Position numbers and translations under genes: made by a program
Assembly (NCBI RefSeq): GCF_048569485.1
Contig: NC_134353.1
Coordinates: 708,095,341-708,159,340 of the forward strand
DNA: 64,000 bases
Reading direction: 5' to 3'
From: Anomaloglossus baeobatrachus
Taxonomy: Eukaryota > Chordata > Amphibia > Anura > Aromobatidae
Shown here: one piece after another, positions 11,640 through 22,173 of the stretch
Layout of the letters: each line of letters opens with the position of its first letter
How positions within the stretch are numbered: the stretch's first letter is position 1
Notes under the pieces: model-generated
What the model was told of the DNA's origin: nothing
Databases searched by the model: none
Seen by the model: the letters and a program-made list of their open reading frames with translations, nothing else

Positions 11640-13912
11640 CAGTTCAAGCGTGCGGGGTTGAACTCCTGCCATCAAACACGGGCCGCGGGACAAGGTATCG
11701 GCGTTGCCCTGCAACCTACCAGCCCGGTGTTCAACCGTAAACCGGAAGTTCTGCAGAGAAAGGAACCACCGGGTAACCCGGGCATTCCGTTCCTTGGCGG
11801 ACCTCATCCAGACCAGTGGAGAGTGATCCGTCACCAAGCGAAACTGCCGTCCCAGCAGGTAATAGCGTAGGGACTCCAAGGCCCACTTGATCGCCAGGCA
11901 CTCCTTCTCCACTACGCTATAATTCCGCTCGGGAGGGGTGAGCTTCCTACTCAAGAAGGTGACGGGGTGTTCCTCCCCCTGAACCACCTGAGACAGCACT
12001 GCCCCCAGGCCGACCTCCGAGGCGTCAGTCTGTACTATGAACTCCTTCCGGAAATCAGGGTTGACCAGAACGGGCTGTCCGCACAGGACCTCCTTCAGGG
12101 CCCGGAAGGAGTCCTCGGCCTGCGGAGTCCAGCGCACCATGACGGACTTCTTGCCTTTGAGAAGGTCCGTCAAGGGGGCTGATAGTCCCGCAAAATCTTT
12201 TACAAACCTCCTGTAGTACCCCACGATACCCAGGAAGGCCCTAACCTGCTTCGTGGTCAGGGGTCTAGGCCACTTCTGGATCGCCTCAACCTTGTTAATT
12301 TGGGGCTTAATCACTCCTTGGCCTATCACGTAGCCCAAGTAGCGGGCTTCCGTGAGTCCCAATGCACATTTCTTGGGATTGGCTGTCAATCCGGCTGTTC
12401 GAAGCGCGTCCACCACCGCTTGTACCTGTTCCAAGTGGGTCTGCCAATCGGAGCTGTAAATAATGATGTCATCAAGGTACGCTGATGCATACGCCTGGTG
12501 GGGTTCCAGCACTAAGTCCATCAACCTCTGGAACGTGGCCGGAGCGCCATGTAACCCAAAAGGCAAGACAACATAGTGGAAGAGACCCTCTGGCGTAACA
12601 AAAGCGGTTTTCTCCTTGGCGGACTCCGTCAGTGGCACCTGCCAGTACCCCTTGGTCAGGTCGAGCGTGGTAAAATATCGCGCCTGTCCCAGCCTATCAA
12701 TCAGCTCATCCACCCGGGGCATGGGGTAGAGATCGAACTTGGATATTTCGTTCAATCTCCTAAAGTCATTGCAGAACCTTAAGGAGCCATCGGGTTTTGG
12801 TATTAGGACAATCGGACTAGCCCATTCACTCCGGGATTTTTCAATGACCCCCAGGCGTAACATTGTCTTTACTTCCTCCGATATGGCTTGTCGTCGAGCC
12901 TCCGGTACCCGGTATGACTTCAGGCGTACCTTCAGGTGGGGCTCGGTGACAATATCATGTCGTATCAGACTGGTCCTACCGGGCAGCTCAGAGAAGACAT
13001 CGGGGTTCTGCTGAACCAACCGTCTGGCCTCTCGCCTCTGTTGCTTGGTGAGGGCTTCTCCAATCCTTACTTCCGGTTCGTCCTCTCCGGAGGTCGCTGG
13101 AGCCGGATGTGAACGACCCGAAGAGGAGGGAGATGGGGAGAAAACAGCCATCAGGCTTTCCCGTTCCTGCCAAGGTTTTAATAGGTTGACATGGTATATT
13201 TGTTCAGGTTTCCGCCTACCGGGCTGCAATACTTTATAGTTAACCACCCCGACTCTTTCCTTTATCTCGTAGGGGCCGTGCCACTGAGCCAGGAATTTAC
13301 TCTCCTCCGTGGGGATCAATACCAACACCCGATCCCCGGGATTAAAGGTCCGCACGGTGGCTTGTCTATTGTAGCGGCCGCTTTGCGCGGCCTGAGCCTC
13401 CTGTAAATGCTCCTTCACAATTGGCATGACCGCGCTTATGCGGTTCTGCATACCCAAAATGTGTTCAATCACACTTTTATGGGGGGTGGGCTCCTGCTCC
13501 CAGGTTTCTTTTGCCAGGTCCAACAATCCCCGGGGATGTCGCCCGTATAACAATTCAAAAGGCGAAAACCCCGTGGATGCCTGTGGCACCTCTCGGATGG
13601 CAAACATCAAATAGGGAAGCATCATATCCCAGTCTTTCCCGTCTTTGGAAATCACCCTTTTGAGCATGGTTTTCAGGGTTTTATTGAATCGTTCCACTAA
13701 ACCATCCGTCTGAGGATGATACACAGACGTACGCAACTGCTTGATCTGGAGTAGCCAGCATAGTTCTTTGGTCACTTTAGACATGAATGGGGTCCCCTGA
13801 TCCGTAAGGATCTCCTTGGGCAACCCCACCCGGCAGAACACAGCAAACAACTCCCGAGCTATAAGCTTTGCTGCAGTATGTCTGAGAGGTATCGCCTCTG
13901 GATACCGGGTGG
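11640..13912 (-). pseudogene. Gmr1-like pol, downstream part: integrase end, RT, RNase H
   Basis: Reading leftward from the inner insertion come the integrase core's later motifs (LTDQGTPF near 13800, then ERFNKTLK near 13685) and a linker. The reverse transcriptase follows (FCNDFRRLN near 12770, YLDDIIIYS near 12470), then RNase H (QTDASEVGLGAVLSQ near 12030). The open frame runs on into the LTR. It is a fossil fragment of the middle element, separated from its upstream part by the inner retrotransposon. Confidence 0.85.
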
Positions 13913-14328
13913 CATAGTGTCAGGGCCAGGTGGACGGGCAGACCCAGGAGGTGGATCCACTGGGCCGAACTCCTAGATGGTAGTAAAGAGTCCGGTAGCT
14001 GGGGCACTATAAACAGCAGAACAGTCCGTGCACACGAGTATAGCGGAGAAGTCCCTGGGACCACGGAGTCACGGGTGGTAGTCCGGGTGACGCAGCTCTG
14101 GTTCGGAAGCCGAGATGGTGTCAGGCGGGGTCCGGATCCTTTGGAGCGAGGTGATGAGTCACCGCAGGGATCCGGGATGGTGCGGACTGTCAGGATGGCA
14201 GATGGACAGCGTTCGGGGTTCGGGATACGGCAGGACTGGATGGCGAGGCAGGCACGGCTCTACGAGAGAGAGAGGTAAGTACATGCACAGAAACACCAGG
14301 AGACCTGACTCCTAGCTTAGGAAACACG

Positions 14329-14369
14329 AAGATCAGGCCCCGCCCCCTTGGACAATAACCCCCTATATA
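14329..14369 (-). promoter_or_regulatory. LTR promoter of the inner element: TATA and predicted transcript start
   Basis: On the minus strand a TATATA box (14369-14364) lies 30 bp before AAGATCAGGCC/GGCCTGATCTT (14339-14329). That 11-mer also occurs next to the 5' LTR (18847-18857). This is the spacing expected between a TATA box and the first transcribed base. The same pair occurs in the other LTR (19306-19311 and 19271-19281). Confidence 0.6.
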
Positions 14370-14446
14370 CCCTGTACCTGTTTAGCCTCATTTCCTGTTA
14401 ATGGACGCTGGCCCTTTAAGAAAGGGTCAGTGACCGCGCGCGCGCC

Positions 14447-17400
14447 CTAATGCGCATGCGCGCCGCCCGGGTGCCAGAAGCCAGGGAAGGAGGCTGCGAG
14501 GAGGACGCAGGGGAGCCGGCCAGGGCCTGGGAAGCCGTCGGGCGCCGGGATCGGAGACCAGGGGGCCTGGGAAGGACGGGCACCGGAGGCTGGAGAGCGG
14601 GAGGCGTGGCAGGTGAGCCGGGGAGCGGGGGTGAGGACCCGGGGAGCGTGACAGTACCCCCCCCCACGCCCCCCTCCCCGCAACCGGGACATGAAGGCAC
14701 GGATCAGAGGAGTGCCCACGTTCTCCCTGGGCTCCCAGGACCTATCCTCAGGACCATACCCTTCCCAGTCCACCAGGAAGAACTGTCGACCTCGTACGGT
14801 CTTCATGGCCACGATATCCCTTACCGCATAGATGTCGTCATCGGCAATAGGTGGAGGAGCCGGACTGGCAGCAGCGGAGAAGGGACCAAGAACAACCGGC
14901 TTGAGCAGGGAGACGTGGAATGAGTTGGGTATCCTCATCGTGGCCGGGAGCTGTAGCTTGTAGGAGACCTCATTGATCTTGTTGAGGACTTTAAACGGCC
15001 CAATGTAGCGAGGACCCAGCTTGTATGATGGTATCTTCAGGCGGACGTACTGGGAAGCAAGCCAGACGAGATCTCCAGGAGAGAAACACGGAGGGTCCAG
15101 ACGTTTCTTGTCAGCGTGTCTTTTCATCCGCAGGGAAGCACGCCCAAGGGACGCTTTGACAGAGTCCCAAATGGTTGCAAAGTCACGGGCTACTGTATCT
15201 GCAGCAGGGACATCCGAAGAAGGAGATACAGGCAATGGGATGGAAGGCTGAAGTCCGTAAACGACATGGAAGGGAGAGCTGGAGGAGGACTCACTGACGT
15301 GGTGGTTGTGGGAGAATTCAGCCCAAGGAAGAAGAGCGGACCAGTCGTCGTGATGGGCGTTAACATAGTGACGTAAGAAAGAGGTCAAGATTTGATTGAC
15401 CCTCTCTACCTGGCCATTAGACTGAGGATGGTATGCAGATGAAAAGTCCAGAGTCACTCCCAGATGTTTACAGAGAGCCCTCCAGAAGCGGGAGGTGAAC
15501 TGAGTTCCTCTGTCGGATACGATGTGTAATGGAAAGCCATGCAAGCGGAAGATGTGTTGTATAAAGGCGTCCGCGAGTTCCTGAGCAGAGGGCAGTCCAG
15601 CCATAGGGACGAAATGGGCCATTTTAGAGAACCGGTCCACCACGACCCATATGACTGTGTGTCCGGAGGACAATGGCAAGTCCGTAATAAAGTCCATTGC
15701 TATGTGTTGCCACGGAACTGACGGTATCGGCAGAGGCAGAAGACGGCCATATGGGAGGTGTTTGGGCGTCTTGTTCCTGGCACAAGAGGAACAGGCGGAT
15801 ACAAAAGCAGCGACGTCCGTGCGAAGGGATGGCCACCAGTAATGACGTACAATCGCACCCCATGTCTTTTTCTGACCAGCATGACCGGCTGTTTTCGAGG
15901 CATGACCCCAGTGTAACACTTTTTCCCTGTCTACCTCGGAGACATAGGTCTTCCCAGGCGGTATCTGGGCCAGGGTGACAGGGGCCACCGGAATGATTTT
16001 GCTAGGACAGATGATGGGTTGGGTAGTCTCTTCCTCCTGCTCCATGGGCATGAAAGACCTGGACAAGGCATCAGCACGTACATTCTTGTCCGCGGGTCGG
16101 AAGTGGAGCTGGAAATCAAACCTGGCAAAGAATAGGGACCACCTGGCTTGCCGTGGGTTCAGTCGCTGAGCGGACCGCAGGTATTCCAAGTTCTTGTGGT
16201 CCGTGTAAATAATCACGGGGTACACTGCTCCTTCCAGAAGGTAGCGCCATTCCTCCAGAGCCAGTTTGACTGCCAAGAGCTCTCGGTCACCGATGGTGTA
16301 GTTGCGTTCAGGCGCTGAGAAGCCCTTGGAGAATAATCCGCAAGTCACCATCTTCCCGGAGGAGGACTTTTGCATGAGCACTGCTCCGGCTCCTGAGGAG
16401 GAGGCATCCACCTCCAAGGTGAACTGGCGGTTTAACTCCGGACGGTGAAGTACAGGAGAGGAGGCAAATGCCCGCTTCAGAGAGCCAAACGCGGCGTCAG
16501 CCGCAGGTGACCAGTCCTTAGGATTAGCCTCCTTCTTAGTCAGGGCGGAGAGAGGAGCAGTCAAGGCAGAGAAGTGAGGGATAAACTGGCGGTAGTAGTT
16601 GGCGAATCCCAGGAAGCGTTGGATTGCCTTCAGTCCAGAAGGAGGAGGCCAGTTGAGAATGGCGGAGACCTTCTTGGGATCCATTTGCAGTCCGGTATCA
16701 GAGATGATGTACCCCAGGAAGGGGAGAGAAGACTGCTCAAAGACACACTTCTCATACTTTGCGTACAGACGATTCTCCCTCAGTCTTTGTAGAACCAGCT
16801 GTACGTTTTCTCTGTGGGTTTGGAGGTCCGGAGAGAAGACAAGGATGTCATCTAGATACACTACCACACAGATGTAGAGAAGGTCCCGGAACACGTCGTT
16901 CACCAGTTCTTGAAAGACGGCAGGAGCGTTACACAGGCCGAAGGGCATCACGCAGTACTCATAATGTCCATCGCGCGTATTGAACGCGGTTTTCCATTCG
17001 TCACCAGATCGGATGCGTACCAGATTGTAAGCACCCCGAAGATCCAGCTTGGTGAACACACGTGCTCCTCTAAGCCGGTCAAACAATTCGGGAATGAGCG
17101 GCAGTGGGTACTTGTTTTTTACGGTGATTTGATTCAAACCCCGGTAGTCTATGCATGGGCGTAAGTCGCCCTCTTTCTTCTTGACAAAGAAGAAACCTGC
17201 TCCAGCAGGAGAGGCGGATCTCCGAATGAACCCCCTTGCCAGGCTCTCTGAGATGTAAGCAGACATGGCCCTTGTTTCGGCTGGAGATAAAGGATATATC
17301 CGTCCTCGTGGTGGTGTTGTTCCTGGGAGCAGGTCGATGGCACAATCGTATGGACGATGTGGCGGCAGTACCTCGGATTCCTTTTTATCAAAAACATCTG

Positions 17401-17920
17401 CAAAGGACCAATAGGCCGAGGGCAGCCCCGGTAGGTTCTCTGGAACCGGAGGTCGTCGGATGGGTTGTATGGACTTTAGGCACCTCTCATGACACGAAGA
17501 GCCCCATCGGGTGATTTCGCCAGTGCCCCAACTGACTGATGGTTCGTGTGTCCGCAACCATGGAAGTCCCAGCAGGATCTGGTGGGACATGTGTGGGAGG
17601 ACGTAGAAAGCGATGTTCTCGGTGTGAAGGGCACCGATACGCAGTTCGACCGGCCTGGTGATCCAGGAGATGGTGTCAGAGAGGGGTCTCCCATCCACCG
17701 AGGCAATCACTAGGGGCTTGTCGAGTGGAGTAACAGGCACCCGGTACTTGTCCACCGTGGTCTGCTGGATGAAATTGCCTGCTGCCCCGGAATCAAGGTA
17801 GGCATCAGCCGTGAACCGCGTCTCTCCCGTTGTCACTTGCACTGTCCATGTAACCGGGTCAGAGAGAGTCCCAGCACCTAGGGTGGCCTCTCCTACCAAC
17901 CCTAGGCTTTGGAGTTTCCC
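14447..17920 (-). CDS. Pol of the inner chromodomain retrotransposon (fossil)
   Basis: One open frame of about 1150 codons. In order it shows an aspartic protease (YLDSGAAGNFI, about residue 36) and a reverse transcriptase (LDLRGAYNLVRI, then YLDDILVFS at about 350). RNase H follows (EVDASSSGAGAVL at about 495), then an HHCC integrase (MDFITDL near 745, SDRGTQFTS near 795, ERVNQ after it). A C-terminal chromodomain lies at about residues 1020-1070 (FLVDWEGYGPEDRSWEP). Pol has no ATG of its own. It lies in the -1 frame relative to gag, next to a GGGAAAC slippery site, so the family's known frameshift would make Gag-Pol. The frame runs on into the LTR. Confidence 0.9.
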   Translation of the reverse strand, partial: GKLQSLGLVGEATLGAGTLSDPVTWTVQVTTGETRFTADAYLDSGAAGNFIQQTTVDKYRVPVTPLDKPLVIASVDGRPLSDTISWITRPVELRIGALHTENIAFYVLPHMSHQILLGLPWLRTHEPSVSWGTGEITRWGSSCHERCLKSIQPIRRPPVPENLPGLPSAYWSFADVFDKKESEVLPPHRPYDCAIDLLPGTTPPRGRIYPLSPAETRAMSAYISESLARGFIRRSASPAGAGFFFVKKKEGDLRPCIDYRGLNQITVKNKYPLPLIPELFDRLRGARVFTKLDLRGAYNLVRIRSGDEWKTAFNTRDGHYEYCVMPFGLCNAPAVFQELVNDVFRDLLYICVVVYLDDILVFSPDLQTHRENVQLVLQRLRENRLYAKYEKCVFEQSSLPFLGYIISDTGLQMDPKKVSAILNWPPPSGLKAIQRFLGFANYYRQFIPHFSALTAPLSALTKKEANPKDWSPAADAAFGSLKRAFASSPVLHRPELNRQFTLEVDASSSGAGAVLMQKSSSGKMVTCGLFSKGFSAPERNYTIGDRELLAVKLALEEWRYLLEGAVYPVIIYTDHKNLEYLRSAQRLNPRQARWSLFFARFDFQLHFRPADKNVRADALSRSFMPMEQEEETTQPIICPSKIIPVAPVTLAQIPPGKTYVSEVDREKVLHWGHASKTAGHAGQKKTWGAIVRHYWWPSLRTDVAAFVSACSSCARNKTPKHLPYGRLLPLPIPSVPWQHIAMDFITDLPLSSGHTVIWVVVDRFSKMAHFVPMAGLPSAQELADAFIQHIFRLHGFPLHIVSDRGTQFTSRFWRALCKHLGVTLDFSSAYHPQSNGQVERVNQILTSFLRHYVNAHHDDWSALLPWAEFSHNHHVSESSSSSPFHVVYGLQPSIPLPVSPSSDVPAADTVARDFATIWDSVKASLGRASLRMKRHADKKRLDPPCFSPGDLVWLASQYVRLKIPSYKLGPRYIGPFKVLNKINEVSYKLQLPATMRIPNSFHVSLLKPVVLGPFSAAASPAPPPIADDDIYAVRDIVAMKTVRGRQFFLVDWEGYGPEDRSWEPRENVGTPLIRAFMSRLRGGGRGGGYCHAPRVLTPAPRLTCHASRSPASGARPSQAPWSPIPAPDGFPGPGRLPCVLLAASFPGFWHPGGAHAH

Positions 17921-18846
17921 GGCCTCTCTGGACAGGAGCGTAGCAGGTGTGTGCCCTCACCGCAGTAAAAGCAGAGACCCTTGGCGAGCCGCTCTGCTCG
18001 ACGTTGTTCAGACTGACGCACTCGGTCGATCTGCATGGGCTCGTGGACGGGAGCCCCAGCTGTCGATGACTGAAGTACGGAGGGTTTCTGCGGAGGAGGG
18101 GAATGCCGTACCGGACGTCTCTCACGGGAAGCTTCCTTGGATCGCTCCTGAAAGCGAATGTCCACTCGAGTCGCTAGGGCAATCAGGGCATCTAGGGTGG
18201 TCGGTACGTCACGACCCGCCAGCTCGTCTTTAATTCGCCCTGAGAGTCCTTCCCAGAAGGCGGCGGTTAGGGCCTCGTTGTTCCACCCTAGTTCTGAGGC
18301 CAGGGTGCGAAACCGGATCGCGTATTGACCCACCGTCAGAGTCCCCTGACGTAAGCGGAGAAGAGACGAAGCAGACGCGGAGGCGCGTCCGGGCTCATCG
18401 AAGGTACCACGGAATGCCTGCAGGAAGTCCTGGATGTTCGTGGTCACAGGATCCCCCTTCTCCCACAAGGGGTTCATCCACGCCAGTGCCTCACCCTCTA
18501 GATGGGACATGATGAAGGCGACCTTGGCTTGGTCGGAGGCAAACAAATGCGGCAGCTGCGTGAAATGGAGGGAGCATTGGTTTAAGAATCCCCTGCAGGT
18601 CTTGGGGTCTCCGGCGTACCGGGGTGGTGAAGCCAACCGAAGTCTGGTGGTATCTGAGGAAGTGGCCACAGGAGCTGGAGCCGTGGCTTGACTAGTGGAA
18701 GCCCGGGATGTCGAAGTCGTAACTGCCGCTTGTAGCGTGTTCAGGCGGGCGTCCACAGAAGACATGAATTGCAGCATGCGGGTCTGAGTCTCACGCTGGC
18801 GTTGGAGTTCCTCCTGTACGGCTGCTAGTGCTGCAGCGGGATCCAT
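17902..18846 (-). CDS. Gag of the inner Sushi-like retrotransposon (fossil)
   Basis: 314 codons from ATG 18846, starting MDPAAALAAVQEELQRQRE with a coiled-coil-like stretch. The capsid region has PPRYAGDPKTCRGFLNQCSL, EGEALAWMNPLWEKGDPV and LRLRQGTLTVGQYAIRF, the signature of Sushi-class gag and of its domesticated mammalian relatives (PEG10/RTL family). A single CCHC knuckle (CFYCGEGTHLLRSCP) lies near the C-terminus. The stop is at 17902. The ATG lies only 13 bases from the LTR, leaving no room for an ordinary 18-nt tRNA primer site before the gene. Confidence 0.9.
   Translation of the reverse strand: MDPAAALAAVQEELQRQRETQTRMLQFMSSVDARLNTLQAAVTTSTSRASTSQATAPAPVATSSDTTRLRLASPPRYAGDPKTCRGFLNQCSLHFTQLPHLFASDQAKVAFIMSHLEGEALAWMNPLWEKGDPVTTNIQDFLQAFRGTFDEPGRASASASSLLRLRQGTLTVGQYAIRFRTLASELGWNNEALTAAFWEGLSGRIKDELAGRDVPTTLDALIALATRVDIRFQERSKEASRERRPVRHSPPPQKPSVLQSSTAGAPVHEPMQIDRVRQSEQRRAERLAKGLCFYCGEGTHLLRSCPERPGNSKA
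17914..17920 (-). promoter_or_regulatory. Likely -1 frameshift site G GGA AAC
   Basis: In gag's frame the bases read G GGA AAC six codons before the stop, and the open pol frame is the -1 frame. This is the heptamer used by Sushi-class elements and by PEG10. A downstream RNA structure was not computed. Confidence 0.65.
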
Positions 18847-18857
18847 GGCCTGATCTT
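18847..18857 (-). promoter_or_regulatory. Putative self-priming primer site
   Basis: AAGATCAGGCC, read on the minus strand between the 5' LTR (ends 18860) and the gag ATG (18846), is complementary to the predicted first 11 bases of the transcript (GGCCTGATCTT in the LTR). Tf1/Sushi elements are known to prime reverse transcription with their own mRNA 5' end at such a site. Confidence 0.55.
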
Positions 18858-19600
18858 ACTGTCAGGGCCAGGTGGACGGGCAGACCCAGGAGGTGGATCC
18901 ACTGGGCCGAACTCCTAGATGGTAGTAAAGAGTCCGGTAGCTGGGGCACTATAAACAGCAGAACAGTCCGTGCACACGAGTATAGCGGAGAAGTCCCTGG
19001 GACCACGGAGTCACGGGTGGTAGTCCGGGTGACGCAGCTCTGGTTCGGAAGCCGAGATGGTGTCAGGCGGGGTCCGGAACCTTTGGAGCGAGGTGATGAG
19101 TCACCGCAGGGATCCGGGATGGTGCGGACTGTCAGGATGGCAGATGGACAGCGTTCGGGGTTCGGGATACGGCAGGACTGGATGGCGAGGCAGGCACGGC
19201 TCTACGAGAGAGAGAGGTAAGTACATGCACAGAAACACCAGGAGACCTGACTCCTAGCTTAGGAAACACGAAGATCAGGCCCCGCCCCCTTGGACAATAA
19301 CCCCCTATATACCCTGTACCTGTTTAGCCTCATTTCCTGTTAATGGACGCTGGCCCTTTAAGAAAGGGTCAGTGACCGCGCGCGCGCCCTAATGCGCATG
19401 CGCGCCGCCCGGGTGCCAGAAGCCAGGGAAGGAGGCTGCGAGGAGGACGCAGGGGAGCCGGCCAGGGCCTGGGAAGCCGTCGGGCGCCGGGATCGGAGAC
19501 CAGGGGGCCTGGGAAGGACGGGCACCGGAGGCTGGAGAGCGGGGAGCGTGGCAGGTGAGCCGGGGAGCGGGGGTGAGGACCTGGGGAGCGTGACACATAG

Positions 19601-21753
19601 TCAACGATCACTAGGATATGCTGGTGCCCTCGAGCAGACTTTACGAGGGGCCCCACCAGATCCATCCCTATCCGTTCAAAAGGGACTTCTATAATGGGTA
19701 ACGGTACCAACGGACTGCGAAAGTGGGTCAGGGGTGCGGTAAGCTGACACTCCGGGCAGGTTTCGCAGAACCGTTTTACCTCCCCAAAGACCCCGGGCCA
19801 ATAGAACCTTTGCAATATTCGCTCCTGCGTTTTCTTGACCCCTAGGTGACCACTCATCAGGTGTTTATGAGCCAAGTCGAGGACCCGCCGGCGATACGGC
19901 TGGGGCACCACCAACTGCTCTACCCCTACGCCCCGTATTTCATCTACCCGGTAGAGTAAATCCTGCTTAAGAGCGAAATGGGGGTATCTTACCTGGGCAC
20001 CAGGCAGCTGTGCCACCCCGTCAACTACTGTCACCCGACTCCGGGCATGTATTAATGTAGGGTCCTGGAGTTGGGCTGTCCCAAACGTATCCGGGGACGC
20101 CTCCAACTCCGGGATGGGCTCGACCGTCTCAGCCTCTACTGCCAATACCTCTAGGGGCGACCTATCAGGTTCACATCCTGTCCCTATCATGGGGACCCCT
20201 ACGGCAGGCGTCCCGGATTCAGGATTGTAGGGCTCAGGTCCCGGACTGACCAATATCTGAGGGGACTTAGGAGGTCCCTTCCATAAAGTCCAAAAATAGG
20301 GCAGATCCTTTCCTAGGATCACATCATAGGGAAGAGTATTAATAAGTCCCACCTCATGTTGCACCTGAGCGCAAGGTGCTGTGATGGTGACTATCCCCGT
20401 GGGATAGTCTCGGCGGTCCCCATGTATGCAAACCACCCCCACGGTACGTCCTGTGGCCTTTACTTTAGCCCTTAGGGTTGATCGCACAAGGGTCACTAAG
20501 CTTCCGGAATCCAACAAGCCTGTAACCGGACATCCATTCACCTGTATTTGGCACAAGTAGGGCTCAGTCTCTGGGTAGACCAGGTCAGCGGTACACACCA
20601 CCTGAGCATACATTGAACCCCGTCGGGTAACCCCACAATCCATGGGCTCCGTGGTGAGGGGACACTGGGCTTCCATATGTCCCACCCGCTGGCACCGCCA
20701 ACATCTAATAGGGAAGGACACCCCCTTGACGAGTTGTCGTTTAGGGTACATAGTTTTCCGGACCTCAGGGACGGAGGGTGCGGCCTCAGACGGGACGGTA
20801 GCGGACTCCCGCACCGGTGTCAGCGGTGGGTCCTTGGCCCTAGGCTTGGAGGGGCCGGACCGACGGGCGGTACGCAAAGTCTCAGTGTCCCGTATCAAGT
20901 CCTGCGTAGCCACATGCCGCTCCACCAGGCATACTAATTGGTCCAGGGTACTTGGGTCGCCCTGTCCAACCCACCGTTGAATGGTGACGGGTAAAGTGCG
21001 TACAAAACGGTCAACAACTACCCTTTCTACCATTTGCGCCGGGCTCAGAGTGTCAGGCTGCAACCACTTTTTTACGAGATGCAACAAGTCATAGGCCTGG
21101 GAGCGTACAGGTTTGGTTTCCTCAAAGAACCACTGATTTACCCGCTGAGCCCGTACATAGGTATTCACCCCCAACCGAGCCAGTATTTCGGCTTTCAGGG
21201 TCACATAGTCAATGGCGTCCTCGGTACAGAGGTCCAGGTACGCTTTTTGGGGTTCCCCCGTCAGATAGGGTGACAATACCTCAGCCCACTGCGGGGTCGG
21301 CAGCTTTTCCCGCTCGGCCACCCGCTCAAACACCGCCAGGAACGCTTCCACATCATCACCCGGGGTCATCTTTTGCAACGCTTGTCTCACCGCTTTCCGG
21401 ACGCTGCCGTCGTCAGCCGGTCCCTGGGTTGTTGCTGCCGGTCCGGCACGGATCGACTTGGCCAGGAGAACCATCTGTTCTTGGTGCCTTTTTTCCTGCA
21501 ATTGCAAGGCTTGCTGCTGACGTGCATTGGCCTGATCCATCTGTTCTTGGAATTTTTTTTCCTGCACTTGCAAGGATTGGAGCAGTTGTGCATTGGTCTG
21601 TTGCTGCTGTGCATTAGCCTGTTGCTGCTGTGCATTAGCCTGTTGCTGCTGTGCATTAGCCTGAGCCAAATGCTTTAGTATGTCCTCCATGGCGTCGCCG
21701 GGTTTGGGCTGTAGTATAGCCGCTCGAATCCAGGACATGCGCAGCTGGGTCAC
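19601..21753 (-). pseudogene. Gmr1-like gag-protease-integrase, upstream part
   Basis: From about 21753 leftward there is a Gln-rich N-terminus with repeated NAQQQQA heptads. A SCAN-like capsid follows (LSPYLTGEPQKAYLDL ... AEILARLGV ... QRWVGQGDPSTLDQLVCLVE, roughly residues 150-290), then a CCHC knuckle (CWRCQRVGHMEAQC near 350) and a protease (LLDSGSLVTL near 409). The integrase start comes next (HLMSGHLGVKKTQERIL, CETCPEC near 630-670, GMDLVGP near 696). The frame is cut at the CATAG target site by the inner element. The capsid type and gene order are those of Gmr1 elements, from which the vertebrate SCAN domain is thought to derive. Confidence 0.85.
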
Positions 21754-22173
21754 CAGGGATGAATGCTACACCTCACCGGCTGTCATGCCCGCATTCTCCA
21801 CCATATGTGAGGTAGCGTCGTCGGCTGCGCTGCAGAAGACACGGGATCCAGGCACCAAGGTTCACAGCACACGGTTTATTATCCAAAGAACAAGTCCACA
21901 ATAGTACATATGGGCCTTTCCGGCAGAGAACTCAGGGAGATGTGATCACTCCCTCACACCCGGCACACCTGCCCTCGTTCCTGTTTCCTTTTAACCCTTC
22001 CTGAAGCCTGTAGGGAAACAGCATTAACCCCGGAGTGGAGTTGCTTTCTATCATGGAGTGAGCACAACCGGGGCGAGACATACCGGCCGTCATAGATAAC
22101 CCCGGTCACAGTCTCACAAAATATATATATATATATATAAAAATGTTAACAGGTCTTACATTTCCCCCCCTCT

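Larger units (their letters stand above)
13918..19595 (-). mobile_element. Inner Sushi/Tf1-like chromodomain retrotransposon (looks whole)
   Basis: LTRs 13918-14653 and 18860-19595 are both 736 bp with about four differences by eye (over 99% alike). Perfect 5-bp target copies CATAG lie at 13913-13917 and 19596-19600. The gag frame and the pol frame are both open. Pol ends with a chromodomain and gag resembles the Sushi/PEG10 family. A polypurine tract lies just right of 14653. It is very young, as its place inside two other elements requires. Confidence 0.92.
11315..22118 (-). mobile_element. Middle Gmr1-like Ty3/gypsy retrotransposon (fossil)
   Basis: LTRs at 11315-11627 and 21806-22118 are both 313 bp and show no difference by eye, so the insertion is young. 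It sits in the (AT)n tract of the outer LTR, so target copies cannot be resolved. The primer site TGGTGGAGAATGCGGGCA (21803-21786) fits tRNA-Ala. The order on the minus strand is gag (SCAN-like capsid), zinc knuckle, protease, integrase, reverse transcriptase, RNase H. Integrase before reverse transcriptase is the hallmark of Gmr1-type elements. It is broken by the inner element. Confidence 0.85.

Noticed and set aside
14050-14923. + strand Gly/Arg-rich frames
   Set aside because: They lie antisense to LTR and pol of the inner element and are duplicated at 19057-19694 in the other LTR.
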